Part shown: one piece after another, positions 1 through 8,590 of the stretch | How positions within the stretch are numbered: position 1 is the stretch's first letter | Layout of the letters: each line of letters starts with the position of its first letter | The notes under the pieces: model-generated | Told to the model about the DNA's origin: nothing | Database searches by the model: none | Seen by the model: only the letters and a program-made list of their open reading frames with translations | NCBI GenBank assembly: GCA_900548595.1 | Contig: URLB01000002.1 | Location: forward strand, 1 to 38,606 | DNA length: 38,606 bases | Source of the DNA: an uncultured Eubacteriales bacterium | GTDB lineage: Bacteria; Bacillota; Clostridia; Lachnospirales; Anaerotignaceae | Reading direction: 5' to 3' | Made by a program: the position numbers and the translations under genes

Positions 1-89
1 TAAAAAGTATAGTTGACAGATTTACAAAATTTAAACTCGATCCTGTTCACATATATGAAGCGATACAGGATGCTTTTGCAGAATTTTAA
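1..89 (+). CDS. C-terminal end of an unidentified gene (partial)
   Basis: An open frame enters from the left edge and runs 28 codons to a TAA at 87-89. It is followed 11 bases later by a strong terminator, as expected at the end of a real gene. The visible residues end in HIYEAIQDAFAEF, a mixed helical stretch. I do not recognise the family from so short a piece. The same-strand terminator supports this being the end of a coding unit rather than a chance frame. Confidence 0.6.
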   Translation, partial: KSIVDRFTKFKLDPVHIYEAIQDAFAEF

Positions 90-100
90 TTTGAGCATTG

Positions 101-130
101 ACCGGCAGTCTTTTTGACTGCCGGTTTTTG
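101..130 (+). terminator. Intrinsic terminator of the upstream gene
   Basis: A perfect 10-bp stem (ACCGGCAGTC at 101-110 with GACTGCCGGT at 116-125) has a TTTTT loop and is followed by TTTT. It lies 11 bases after the stop of the partial upstream gene. Confidence 0.92.
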
Positions 131-267
131 CATATATTTATATTATAAATATTAAAAAACAGTGGTACGGTAATAGGACAAATAAATTGCGGATAGAGCA
201 CAAAATTTTAAAAATAGAGTGAAAAATAGTCTGGTAAAAAATAGAAAGTTTAAATTTTCTTTAATTA

Positions 268-297
268 TTAACAAAAAACAACTTTTTGTGTTATAAT
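268..297 (+). promoter_or_regulatory. Promoter of the secreted amidase gene
   Basis: A -35 box TTAACA (268-273) and a -10 box TATAAT (292-297) are 18 bases apart, with a TG at 289-290 making an extended -10. The predicted transcription start is near 304, about 29 bases before the ATG at 333. The rest of 131-267 is AT-rich and shows nothing else. Confidence 0.7.
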
Positions 298-332
298 TAT
301 CAAACGATTGATACAATTTTCGAGGTGTTAAA

Positions 333-2600
333 ATGAAGATAAACAAACTTATTATTATAACAGTTTTAACTACCGTACTTATGTCCGTGAATGCTTTTGC
401 CGAGACGGTAAGAGCGATAAAATTAAATTTGACCTATGACGGAAAAACGGTAGAATACAGAGAAAAAGAAGTTAAGGTTTTTATAGACGGGGAACAACTG
501 GAAAATCTTGATATGCCGGCAGTAATAATAGATGGCAGGACTCTTGTACCATTAAGAGCTATTTTTGAAAAAATGGGAGCAAAAGTTAAATGGGATCCGG
601 ATTTGAAAATGATTACAGCTGAAACGGAAGATAAAAATATTGTTATGTTTATTGATAACAAGGCTGGGGTTGTCAACGGAAACGCTTTCAATATGGATGT
701 TGCTCCTAAAATTATAAACGACAGAACGATGGTTCCTGTAAGGGCTATAGCTGAAGCTATAGGTGCAAGCGTTCTTTGGGATGATGAAACCAGAACCGTA
801 AGAGTAGAGACTTATGTTATCGGTGGTGAAAGCGGAGAAGATACAGACGTAAATAATAACGAAAACAATGGAGAAACTTCTGAAAATACAGATGTTTCGG
901 AACCTGATTCGCAAAAGGTTACCGATCTTTCACATGTGGATACTTCGGAAATAGACTCTTCTGCTTCAGACAACACGAAAAATGAAGTAAGCGTTACTGC
1001 TGTAAATATTAACGGAAACGACAGTTATACCATTAAGACATCAGGAAAGATATGGCAGTATAAGTATGCGACGGTTCTCGGATCTAAAGTGGCAGTTGAT
1101 ATATACGGAGGTTCTCTTGCGGTATCTTCAACAAATATTGCCGTAAATGATGACCCTGTTGAAAAAATAAGAGTTGCTCAGTATGCGGTTGAACCGTATA
1201 AAATTGTACGTGTAGTGTTTGACCTTAAAGGAAGCGCCGGAGACTATACAGTTACAAAATCATCTGACGGAACAAGCATAAATGTAAACTTTGGTACGAA
1301 CACTGTGCCTCCTACAGAACCCGAAGAACCGGATACCCCGATAATCGGTGAAAATAATAACGGTAATGAAGGAGAATTTGACGATGGATTAAATAATGTA
1401 ACGGAAATAGCGTATAAACATAAAGAAAATTCCGATGTTGTTACGATTTACAGCGAGGAAAAACCTGATTATGACATATTTACGCTTTCTAACCCATACA
1501 GAATAGTTATTGACATTGACAAATCAATAAAAGATATAACAGAACTTCCTGATTTTGGTGATGCTGAATATATCAAGAACATAAGAGCCAGTCAGTTTAC
1601 GGAGGACAGTACAAGAATAGTAATAGATGTTAAGGATGACGTTGAATACAGCAGTGATGAGGGGAATGATTATATAAGACTGACAATAGAAAAGCCTGCT
1701 GTTGCGGTAACGGAAAGCCTTATAAATGAGGGAAAAACAATAAGATTTACAAAGGCAAGAGGAATGGATGTCTCTAAAATGACAAAATCTTATGATCCAT
1801 ACTCAGGCAATACTGTTATAAGTCTCGGCGGAGATTACAGTTCGGTTTACGGAGCGAAAATGTTGTCTCATTCCAATGATGACGCAACAGCTTCGTATAT
1901 AAGCTCTGCAAAGTTCAGTACTTCAAACGGAAATACGATAATTACTGTTACGCCGAGTTTGATAGGTGAGTTTAATATATATGAAAACGGAGACTATATC
2001 TATATAGATTTGATTGACCCCAAAACAGTATATGACGCAGTTGTCGTGTTGGACGCGGGACACGGAGGAACAATGCCGGGAGCGGTTGTGAACGGAGTAT
2101 ATGAAAAAAATATTACCCTTGATATAGCAAAAAGGGTTTATAATCAGCTTAACGGCGGAAAAATAAAGGTATATGTTACAAGATTTACGGATTCCTATGT
2201 TGATAACTATAAAAGAGCCTATATGGCTAACTACGGAGCCGATATGTTTGTATCAATACATTGTAATTCAATAGCCGGAGATGTTGAAATATACGGAACA
2301 GAAACATTATACGCACCTCACAGCGGAGAAGGAAACGGTGATCTTACAAGCTATACTTTAGCAAGTACTCTGCAAAAATATGTAACAAATGTAGTAGGAA
2401 CATATAACAGAGGAGTAAAGAACCGTTCGGATCTTATAGTTCTTAAACGTACTACAGTTCCGGCGGCTTTAGTAGAGACAGGATTTATGACTGACAGCAA
2501 GGACATGTCGTTGCTTACCAGCGAGAACGGAAGACAACAATTTGCCAATGCTATAGCGCAGGCCATAAAAGAAGTAGTAAATCAGTATAACTTTAGATGA
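333..2600 (+). CDS. Secreted N-acetylmuramoyl-L-alanine amidase with stalk and AMIN domains
   Basis: This 755-residue protein should be exported and cleave the amide bond between muramic acid and the peptide stem in peptidoglycan. Residues 1-23 are a signal peptide ending in AFA. Residues about 35-160 hold two copies of the copper-amine-oxidase N-terminal-like ('stalk') motif, with DGRTLVPLRAI and NDRTMVPVRAI as signatures. An acidic, Asn-rich linker follows, then two or three AMIN-like beta domains (about 215-545) expected to bind the wall. The C-terminus is an Amidase_3 domain starting at about residue 570: DAGHGG (His577), Glu591, SIHCNS (His643) and VETGF (Glu715) fit the zinc ligands and catalytic Glu. 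The start is fixed by the ribosome site GAGGTG at 322-327. It sits alone between a promoter and a terminator. The enzyme class is secure; the role (division, wall turnover or sporulation) is inferred only loosely. Confidence 0.93.
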   Translation: MKINKLIIITVLTTVLMSVNAFAETVRAIKLNLTYDGKTVEYREKEVKVFIDGEQLENLDMPAVIIDGRTLVPLRAIFEKMGAKVKWDPDLKMITAETEDKNIVMFIDNKAGVVNGNAFNMDVAPKIINDRTMVPVRAIAEAIGASVLWDDETRTVRVETYVIGGESGEDTDVNNNENNGETSENTDVSEPDSQKVTDLSHVDTSEIDSSASDNTKNEVSVTAVNINGNDSYTIKTSGKIWQYKYATVLGSKVAVDIYGGSLAVSSTNIAVNDDPVEKIRVAQYAVEPYKIVRVVFDLKGSAGDYTVTKSSDGTSINVNFGTNTVPPTEPEEPDTPIIGENNNGNEGEFDDGLNNVTEIAYKHKENSDVVTIYSEEKPDYDIFTLSNPYRIVIDIDKSIKDITELPDFGDAEYIKNIRASQFTEDSTRIVIDVKDDVEYSSDEGNDYIRLTIEKPAVAVTESLINEGKTIRFTKARGMDVSKMTKSYDPYSGNTVISLGGDYSSVYGAKMLSHSNDDATASYISSAKFSTSNGNTIITVTPSLIGEFNIYENGDYIYIDLIDPKTVYDAVVVLDAGHGGTMPGAVVNGVYEKNITLDIAKRVYNQLNGGKIKVYVTRFTDSYVDNYKRAYMANYGADMFVSIHCNSIAGDVEIYGTETLYAPHSGEGNGDLTSYTLASTLQKYVTNVVGTYNRGVKNRSDLIVLKRTTVPAALVETGFMTDSKDMSLLTSENGRQQFANAIAQAIKEVVNQYNFR

Positions 2601-2602
2601 TA

Positions 2603-2634
2603 AAAAGCTTCGGCTGTTTTGCCGAAGCTTTTTT
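2603..2634 (+). terminator. Intrinsic terminator of the amidase gene
   Basis: The stem AAGCTTCGGC (2605-2614) pairs with GCCGAAGCTT (2621-2630) around TGTTTT and runs into TTTT. Flanking A and T residues can extend the stem. It starts 3 bases after the stop codon. Confidence 0.93.
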
Positions 2635-2664
2635 GACTGATTATTATTGAATACAGAAAGTATT

Positions 2665-2691
2665 TTGTTTTTATATTAATTATGATAGAAT
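2665..2691 (+). promoter_or_regulatory. Possible promoter of the 150-residue orphan gene
   Basis: TAGAAT (2686-2691) is preceded by TG at 2683-2684, giving an extended -10. A weak -35 TTGTTT (2665-2670) lies 15 bases upstream. The spacing is short, so this is a tentative call. Confidence 0.4.
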
Positions 2692-2785
2692 AAGTAGACT
2701 GTAATAAATAAGAGCCTTAATAATTAATGTTTCACAGAAAAAAGTATATAACTGCTTTATGTAAAATGAAAGGTATGATTGACTT

Positions 2786-3238
2786 ATGAAAATAGGAAGT
2801 ATAGAATGTGATAAAAATGAAGAAATAATATATAAAATAGCGGACGGCTACTGTTCCCGAATTGAAAATGTATATAAGGATGAGAACAGGGAGTTTAACA
2901 GAGAACACTACATTGTATATTTTACATATTTTGTGTTTGTTGCAAGGGCGGCTATAGGAGGACTTACTAAGAAGATTCTCGATACAATGGGAAATCTTGT
3001 TGGGCAGAAGGTCGGTAACGGAGATTATTTGGATACGTTTATAGGAAAAAGAGCCTATGTGGACTATATGAGAAAGTTTACCGATATGACCGGTGAAATC
3101 CTTAACGCAGATAAAATAGGAAATATTGTAATGAGCATTGAGGAAGAGTTCGGAGGGAAAAAAGAAAATAAATCGGCTTCTGCTACGGTCGGTTTAACGA
3201 TAGAAATATTTAATAACATTACGGAATATTTTAAATAA
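2786..3238 (+). CDS. Hypothetical protein, 150 residues
   Basis: I do not recognise this family. The protein has no signal peptide. It is charged at its N-terminus, has a hydrophobic/aromatic stretch at residues about 43-57 (YIVYFTYFVFVARAAIGG) that is short for a confident membrane segment, and is otherwise helical and soluble-looking. It is a single-gene unit: a terminator lies upstream and another just after the stop. The ribosome site is modest (GAAAGG, about 12 bases before the ATG). A 7-codon frame starting at 2766 ends in a TGA overlapping this ATG, which could couple its translation. Codon use matches the neighbours, which supports a real gene. No function is proposed. Confidence 0.75.
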   Translation: MKIGSIECDKNEEIIYKIADGYCSRIENVYKDENREFNREHYIVYFTYFVFVARAAIGGLTKKILDTMGNLVGQKVGNGDYLDTFIGKRAYVDYMRKFTDMTGEILNADKIGNIVMSIEEEFGGKKENKSASATVGLTIEIFNNITEYFK

Positions 3239-3275
3239 AAACTGCGCGGAGATTATAAGACTCCGCGCAGTTTTA
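3237..3275. terminator. Bidirectional terminator between convergent genes
   Basis: An 11-bp perfect stem (3241-3251 with 3261-3271) has a 9-base loop. It is flanked by AAAA on the left and TTTT on the right, so it works on both strands. It closes the orphan gene at 2786-3238. The stop codon of the minus-strand flippase overlaps its right edge. Confidence 0.9.
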
Positions 3276-4784
3276 AGGTTTTAAAAGCTTTAGGTCTTTT
3301 TTGTTTAACGCACCCATTGCAAAGAGAAAAATTATGTACATAATAAGCATAAATACAGCTGTAAGTATATATACCAATCTTGACGGAATGAGGTAATTCA
3401 ATATACATTTTGCACTTAAACCTCCCGCGGCGGCAGATATAACAGGTTTAAATATCCATTTGGAAATATCAAATTTTACGTTTGTCAGCTTGATTACTTT
3501 ATATATGCTAAGTCCTACTGATACAAACATGCCGGCACACCATCCTGCTATATAAGCGTCTGTACCGTAAAGAGGCATTAAGTAGCATATAAAAATAATG
3601 TTTATAACCGATGATATTATATTGTTTCTGAAAATAAAAACATGCTGACCGAGACCGTTTAGTATACCGGAAAGTATTATATTAAGATATAGCAACGGAC
3701 ATGCAGGGACAAGTTTTATAAGCAGTTCGCCAAGTTCGTACCTGTCATATACGGCTACGGAAAGTTCGTGCGGAAAGACGGCGAAAAGACAAGCAGCACC
3801 TATTCCGATGATAGCTGTAAACATAATTGAAACAGAAATCATGTCGGATATTCTTTTTTTATTACCTATGGCAGAGGCTTCCGTGATATTCGGAATTAAT
3901 GCGGTTGATACCGCAACAAGAAGTGCGGATGGAAGCTGCATAAGGGGTATAGCCATACCGGTAAGATTTCCGTAAATACTCATTGCCGCCTCACCGGTTT
4001 CACCAAACGCCTGAAGTTTTTGAGGTATAAGAATATTTTCAAATGTCGACAGCAATGAAGAACTTATTCTTGTGGCAGCAAGAGGAATAGACATTGAAAG
4101 TACCAATACTATACATTTTGCGGCAGAAATATTACGGCTGTATGCAGCGTCTTTTCTTAACCCGTTGTAACTGATAACAGTAAAAATACATGATACGGCT
4201 TCACCGAGAAGTACGCCTGTAATTGCGGCGGCACATGCGTATTCCAACCCTTTTTCAGCAAACATAGGAGCAAGGACAACTATAACAACAATTCTTACTG
4301 TCTGCTCTATGACTTGAGAAAGCGCCGGAACACTTTGCCGCTGTATACCTAGAAAATAACCTCTCACGCATGAACCGATTGCCATGAAAGGTATAGCAAA
4401 TGCAAGTATTTTAAGTGATAGCGCAGTTCGATAGTCCTTTATAATCTGCTCGGCTATAAAATCAGCTCCGAAAAACATTGCAAGAGAGGTTATTATACTG
4501 ACAGCCATGCAAAGAAAGACGGAAACCACTACAATCCTAGTTATATTACCGTATTTTTTTTTAGCGTTTTCGGCAGCTGTCAGACGGGATACGGTAGTGG
4601 AAAATCCCGAACTTGTTATGCTCCAGCTTAAAAGATAGATAGGCATTACAAGCTGATATAGACCTATACCCTCGGAGCCTATTGTATCCGACATATATAT
4701 TCTGTAGAAAAATCCCATTATTCTTGTAATAAGATTGGCGGACGTCAGTATCACGGCGCCTTTTATTATGCTTTTTTTTCGCAT
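3273..4784 (-). CDS. spoVB: SpoVB-type MOP/MATE-like flippase
   Basis: This 503-residue integral membrane protein belongs to the polysaccharide-exporter branch of the MOP superfamily (MurJ/SpoVB-like). Members flip lipid-linked wall or polysaccharide precursors across the membrane, and SpoVB is needed for spore cortex. The N-terminus (KKSIIKGAVIL, then LITRIMGFFYRIYMS and GSEGIGLYQLVMPIYLL) is the characteristic SpoVB/PST start. The rest is a series of hydrophobic segments, about 12-14, up to a basic C-terminus. Length fits the family (about 500-530). The ATG at 4782-4784 is preceded on its strand by GGGAG. It is divergent from uvrC. The substrate is not visible in the sequence, and other SpoVB paralogues may exist, so the sporulation role is inferred. 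Confidence 0.85.
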   Translation of the reverse strand: MRKKSIIKGAVILTSANLITRIMGFFYRIYMSDTIGSEGIGLYQLVMPIYLLSWSITSSGFSTTVSRLTAAENAKKKYGNITRIVVVSVFLCMAVSIITSLAMFFGADFIAEQIIKDYRTALSLKILAFAIPFMAIGSCVRGYFLGIQRQSVPALSQVIEQTVRIVVIVVLAPMFAEKGLEYACAAAITGVLLGEAVSCIFTVISYNGLRKDAAYSRNISAAKCIVLVLSMSIPLAATRISSSLLSTFENILIPQKLQAFGETGEAAMSIYGNLTGMAIPLMQLPSALLVAVSTALIPNITEASAIGNKKRISDMISVSIMFTAIIGIGAACLFAVFPHELSVAVYDRYELGELLIKLVPACPLLYLNIILSGILNGLGQHVFIFRNNIISSVINIIFICYLMPLYGTDAYIAGWCAGMFVSVGLSIYKVIKLTNVKFDISKWIFKPVISAAAGGLSAKCILNYLIPSRLVYILTAVFMLIMYIIFLFAMGALNKKDLKLLKP

Positions 4785-4805
4785 GAAAATGAAACTCCCA
4801 AAAGT

Positions 4806-4835
4806 TTTTCATTATTAGTTTATTTGTGTTATAAT
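4806..4835 (+). promoter_or_regulatory. Promoter of the uvrC-hprK-murB-rapZ-whiA operon
   Basis: An extended -10 (TG at 4827-4828, TATAAT at 4830-4835) has a partial -35 TTTTCA (4806-4811) 18 bases upstream. The transcript would start near 4842, downstream of the TTG at 4824 and before the ribosome site at 4855, which argues for the ATG at 4866 as the uvrC start. Confidence 0.7.
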
Positions 4836-4865
4836 GGCTTTATACTTATAAACAGAGGAGAAACT

Positions 4866-6713
4866 ATGTTTGATTTTAATGAAGAGCTGAAAAAACTGCC
4901 TGACAGACCGGGCGTTTATATAATGCATGACTCATCAGATGAAATAATATATGTAGGCAAAGCCGTTAATTTGAAAAACAGGGTCAGACAATATTTTCAA
5001 AACAGTAAGAATAAATCTCCTAAAGTCTCGGCTATGGTATCTCATATTGCATATTTTGAGTACATTGTAACCGATTCGGAAATGGAAGCCCTTCTTTTGG
5101 AATGTAATCTTATAAAGGAACATCGTCCTAAATATAACGTAATGCTTAAAGACGACAAAACGTATCCGTATATTAAGGTTACAACAAACGAGGAGTTTCC
5201 GAGGATTTTTATTACGAGAAAATATGTTAAGGACAAAAACAGATATTTCGGACCTATAACGGACGTTACTGCCGCCAAGGAAACGGTTGAACTTATAAAT
5301 AAGCTTTTTCCTATACGCAAATGTAAAAAGAAATTTCCAAGGGATATAGGCAAAGAGAGACCATGTCTTAACTATCATATAGGGCAGTGCTTGGCACCGT
5401 GCGATAATATGGTTACAAAGGAAGAATACGCAGGTATAGTAGATGAAGTTTTAGCTGTGCTTGAGGGTAAATACGACTATATTATTAAATATCTGGAGGG
5501 GCTTATGTACGCTGCTTCCGAAAATATGGATTTTGAAAAGGCAGCGGCATATAGGGACAGAATATCAGGTATTAAAAAAATCATGGAGAAACAGAAAATC
5601 ACAAACACAGGCGTAGGCGACAGCGATGTTATAGCGTTTTCAAGAGCTATGGACGAAGCTCTTGTTCAGGTGTTTTTTATAAGAGGCGGAAAGCTTTCCG
5701 GAAGGGAGCATTTTTTGATAAATGCCCCTGATTATATAGACAGAAGCGGTATAATGACCCAGTTTGTAAAACAGTTCTACAGCGGAACGGCATATATACC
5801 CAAAGAGCTTATTCTGGAAGAAGAGCTTATTAAGGAGGAAGAGACCGCTATTTTAGAGCTTTTGGAAAGCATGCGCGGTTCAAAAGTAACTATAACTGTC
5901 CCTCAAAAAGGTGATAAACATAAAATGGTTGAACTTGCCGCAAGAAACGCCGCTATAACATTTGAAAGAATAGGAGAAAGAATAAAAAAGGAACAGAAGC
6001 AGACAATAGGCGCGCTTAACGAGATAAAAGAGGCGCTCTCTTTGGAAAAAATACCGCTGAGAATAGAGTCGTACGATATATCAAATACTCAGGGATTTGA
6101 ATCTGTAGGTTCTATGGTAGTGTTTGAAAACGGAAAGGCAAAAAACAGCGACTATAGAAAATTTAAAATAAAAACGGTAATAGGAGCAAATGATTTTGCT
6201 TCAATGAAAGAAGTAATAACAAGAAGGCTTTTGCACTATATAAAAGAAAAAAATGAGACGGGAAGCTTTGCCAGACTGCCGGATATGATTTTTGTTGATG
6301 GAGGAAAAACACAAATTACAGCTGCGACCGAAGCCATGGACGAGGTTGGAATATTTATTCCAGTATGCGGCATGGTAAAAGACGACAGGCATAGAACCAG
6401 AGGGCTGCTTTATAACGGTGAAGAAATTGAATTGAAATCCAATTCGGAAGGATTTAAGCTTATAACAAGAATACAGGATGAGGTTCATAGATTTGCGATA
6501 GAATATCATAGAAAACTGAGAAGTGATAAGCAGGTTCATTCGATATTAGACGATATAGAAGGAATAGGACCTAAAAGAAGAAAAGCGTTGATGATGCATT
6601 TCGGAGATATTGAATCCATACAAAATGCAGAGGTAGAAGACTTGCTTGAGGTGGAAGGAATGACTATAAAAGCTGCCGAAAGCGTTTACTTGTTTTTTCA
6701 TAAAGTACAGTAA
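4866..6713 (+). CDS. uvrC: UvrABC excinuclease subunit C
   Basis: UvrC makes both incisions around a lesion in nucleotide excision repair after UvrA/UvrB loading. The 615-residue protein has the family's order: a GIY-YIG endonuclease domain (GVY 16-18, YVG 29-31) for the 3' cut, a UVR motif near residues 195-235 that contacts UvrB, an RNase H-like domain for the 5' cut (around YDISNTQG and FVDGGKTQ), and a C-terminal helix-hairpin-helix pair (DDIEGIGPKRRKALM). A longer frame opens at a TTG at 4824, but that codon lies upstream of the predicted transcription start. GAGGAG at 4855-4860 sits 5 bases from this ATG. It is the first gene of the operon, with only 12 bases to hprK. Confidence 0.97.
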   Translation: MFDFNEELKKLPDRPGVYIMHDSSDEIIYVGKAVNLKNRVRQYFQNSKNKSPKVSAMVSHIAYFEYIVTDSEMEALLLECNLIKEHRPKYNVMLKDDKTYPYIKVTTNEEFPRIFITRKYVKDKNRYFGPITDVTAAKETVELINKLFPIRKCKKKFPRDIGKERPCLNYHIGQCLAPCDNMVTKEEYAGIVDEVLAVLEGKYDYIIKYLEGLMYAASENMDFEKAAAYRDRISGIKKIMEKQKITNTGVGDSDVIAFSRAMDEALVQVFFIRGGKLSGREHFLINAPDYIDRSGIMTQFVKQFYSGTAYIPKELILEEELIKEEETAILELLESMRGSKVTITVPQKGDKHKMVELAARNAAITFERIGERIKKEQKQTIGALNEIKEALSLEKIPLRIESYDISNTQGFESVGSMVVFENGKAKNSDYRKFKIKTVIGANDFASMKEVITRRLLHYIKEKNETGSFARLPDMIFVDGGKTQITAATEAMDEVGIFIPVCGMVKDDRHRTRGLLYNGEEIELKSNSEGFKLITRIQDEVHRFAIEYHRKLRSDKQVHSILDDIEGIGPKRRKALMMHFGDIESIQNAEVEDLLEVEGMTIKAAESVYLFFHKVQ

Positions 6714-6725
6714 AGGAGATTGTAT

Positions 6726-7640
6726 ATGGCTTCACTTACAAAAATTGCATTAGAAAAATTTGTTAATGAATTTGAACTTGAGAACATGACGCCTGAAATA
6801 GATCTTAAAGATAAGATGCTCACGCAAAAGTTTGTAAACAGACCTGCTCTTCAGTTAACGGGATTTTTTGACCATTTTGACAATTCACGAATACAAATAA
6901 TAGGCAGAATAGAGCATACATATATGAGAAGGCAGACGCCGGAAACAAGAATGGAGATTTTCGATAAACTCTTTAGATTTGAAATACCTTGTATTGTATT
7001 CTGCAAGTCATTGGAACCGTTTCCTGAACTGTATGATATAGCCAGAAAATATAAGGTTCCGATGTTCAGAACATCAGACGGAGCGTCGGAGTTGTACAGT
7101 GAAGCTACAAAATGGCTGAATACGGAGTTTGCCGAAAAAATAACCATGCATGGCGTACTGGTTGACGTATACGGCGAAGGTCTTTTGATTATAGGCGAAA
7201 GTGGAATAGGAAAGAGCGAGGCTGCATTGGAACTCATAAAAAGAGGACACAGACTTGTTGCCGATGACGCTGTTGAAATTAAGAAAATATCGCATAAGGT
7301 GCTTATGGGTACATGTCCGGAATTGATACGTTATCTTATAGAGCTTCGAGGAATAGGAATTTTAGACGTACATGAATTATACGGAGCCGGAGCGGTAAAG
7401 GCGTCCCAGAATATAGATATTGTAATAAAACTTGTAAACTGGGATCAGAACGAAATATATGACAGGCTAGGACTTGAGGAAGAATATATAGAGATATTGG
7501 GAAATAAAATCGTATGTAAGACCATACCGCTGAGACCCGGACGAAATGTTGCCGTAATATGCGAATCTGCTGCAATAAATCACAGACAGAGACGTATGAA
7601 CTATCCGGCAAACAATATAAAAGACAGACTTAATTTATAA
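6726..7640 (+). CDS. hprK: HPr(Ser) kinase/phosphorylase
   Basis: HprK/P phosphorylates and dephosphorylates the regulatory serine of HPr and Crh, setting carbon catabolite repression in Gram-positive bacteria. The 304-residue protein has the usual N-terminal domain, then the P-loop GESGIGKS at about 157-164 with the following LVADDAVEI, and the family signature LIELRGIGILDV. Length is normal (about 310). The start is the ATG at 6726, 7 bases after GGAG (6715-6718); a TTG two codons earlier is less likely. The HPr-like target encoded at the end of the same operon keeps the matching serine. Confidence 0.97.
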   Translation: MASLTKIALEKFVNEFELENMTPEIDLKDKMLTQKFVNRPALQLTGFFDHFDNSRIQIIGRIEHTYMRRQTPETRMEIFDKLFRFEIPCIVFCKSLEPFPELYDIARKYKVPMFRTSDGASELYSEATKWLNTEFAEKITMHGVLVDVYGEGLLIIGESGIGKSEAALELIKRGHRLVADDAVEIKKISHKVLMGTCPELIRYLIELRGIGILDVHELYGAGAVKASQNIDIVIKLVNWDQNEIYDRLGLEEEYIEILGNKIVCKTIPLRPGRNVAVICESAAINHRQRRMNYPANNIKDRLNL

Positions 7641-7652
7641 TAGAGGTGTTTT

Positions 7653-8549
7653 ATGTATATTGATAAACTTAAAGAAATATTTAATACCGTACTTGTTTCG
7701 GAACCGATGAAACTGCATACGTCGTTTAAAACAGGCGGACCGGCAGATGTTTTTGTTAAAGCTGACGGTACAGATAATATAAAACAAGCTATTATGGTGT
7801 TGAGTGAAGAAAATATCCCGTATTATATAATAGGAAACGGTTCAAACATACTTGTTTCCGACAGAGGAATAGAAGGAGTAGTCATTGAAATAGGTTCGCT
7901 GATGAATAAAATAACCGTAAGCGGTGAAAAAATATATGCCGAGGCAGGAGCTATGCTGTCGGCAGTTGCGGCTGCCGCAGCGGATAATTCACTTACTGGT
8001 ATGGAGTTTGCTTCGGGAATACCGGGAACTATCGGCGGAGCAGTATTTATGAATGCAGGAGCATATGACGGAGAAATAAAAGACATAATCAATTATGCCG
8101 ATGTTATTGATGAATACGGTGAAATAAAGAGAATGACAAAAGACGAGCTTAATCTCTCATACCGTCATTCTTTGGCTCAGGAGAAAAATTTGATAATTGT
8201 CGGAGCGGAGTTTGAACTTAATCATGGTTGTAAGGATAAGATAAGAGAAAAAACAGCTGATTTTGCAGCCAGAAGAAGAGATAAACAGCCTCTTAATTTT
8301 CCGAGTGCAGGAAGCACATTTAAGCGACCAGATGGATATTTTGCCGGAAAGTTGATTGAGGACTCCGGCTTAAAGGGTAAAAGCATCGGCGGAGCGCAGG
8401 TTTCGGAAAAACATGCAGGTTTCATTATAAATACAGGCGGAGCAACAAGCGACGATATATTGGCTTTAATAGACTGCTGCATTGAAACGGTGTATAATAA
8501 GTTTAACGTAAGGCTTATGCCGGAAGTGCGCATAATAGGCAGAAAATAG
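7653..8549 (+). CDS. murB: UDP-N-acetylmuramate dehydrogenase (MurB)
   Basis: MurB uses FAD and NADPH to reduce UDP-GlcNAc-enolpyruvate to UDP-MurNAc, the second committed step of peptidoglycan synthesis. The 298-residue protein has the FAD-binding GNGSNILV (61-68), GIPGTIGGA (122-130) and MNAGAYDGE, Arg171 in SYRHS, and SAGSTFKRP with the catalytic serine at about 221. The C-terminal PEVRIIG carries the conserved Glu. Its length and the short gap between the Arg and the Ser fit the shorter type II MurB of Firmicutes. AGAGGTG precedes the ATG. It lies 12 bases after hprK. Confidence 0.97.
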   Translation: MYIDKLKEIFNTVLVSEPMKLHTSFKTGGPADVFVKADGTDNIKQAIMVLSEENIPYYIIGNGSNILVSDRGIEGVVIEIGSLMNKITVSGEKIYAEAGAMLSAVAAAAADNSLTGMEFASGIPGTIGGAVFMNAGAYDGEIKDIINYADVIDEYGEIKRMTKDELNLSYRHSLAQEKNLIIVGAEFELNHGCKDKIREKTADFAARRRDKQPLNFPSAGSTFKRPDGYFAGKLIEDSGLKGKSIGGAQVSEKHAGFIINTGGATSDDILALIDCCIETVYNKFNVRLMPEVRIIGRK

Positions 8550-8590
8550 ACATAACTAAATGACATTAGAAGTATGAAGGGGGAGAGAGT

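Noticed and set aside
552..914. Minus-strand frames opposite the amidase gene
   Set aside because: They are antisense shadows of a recognised gene, rich in Tyr, Ser and Phe as expected for such shadows.
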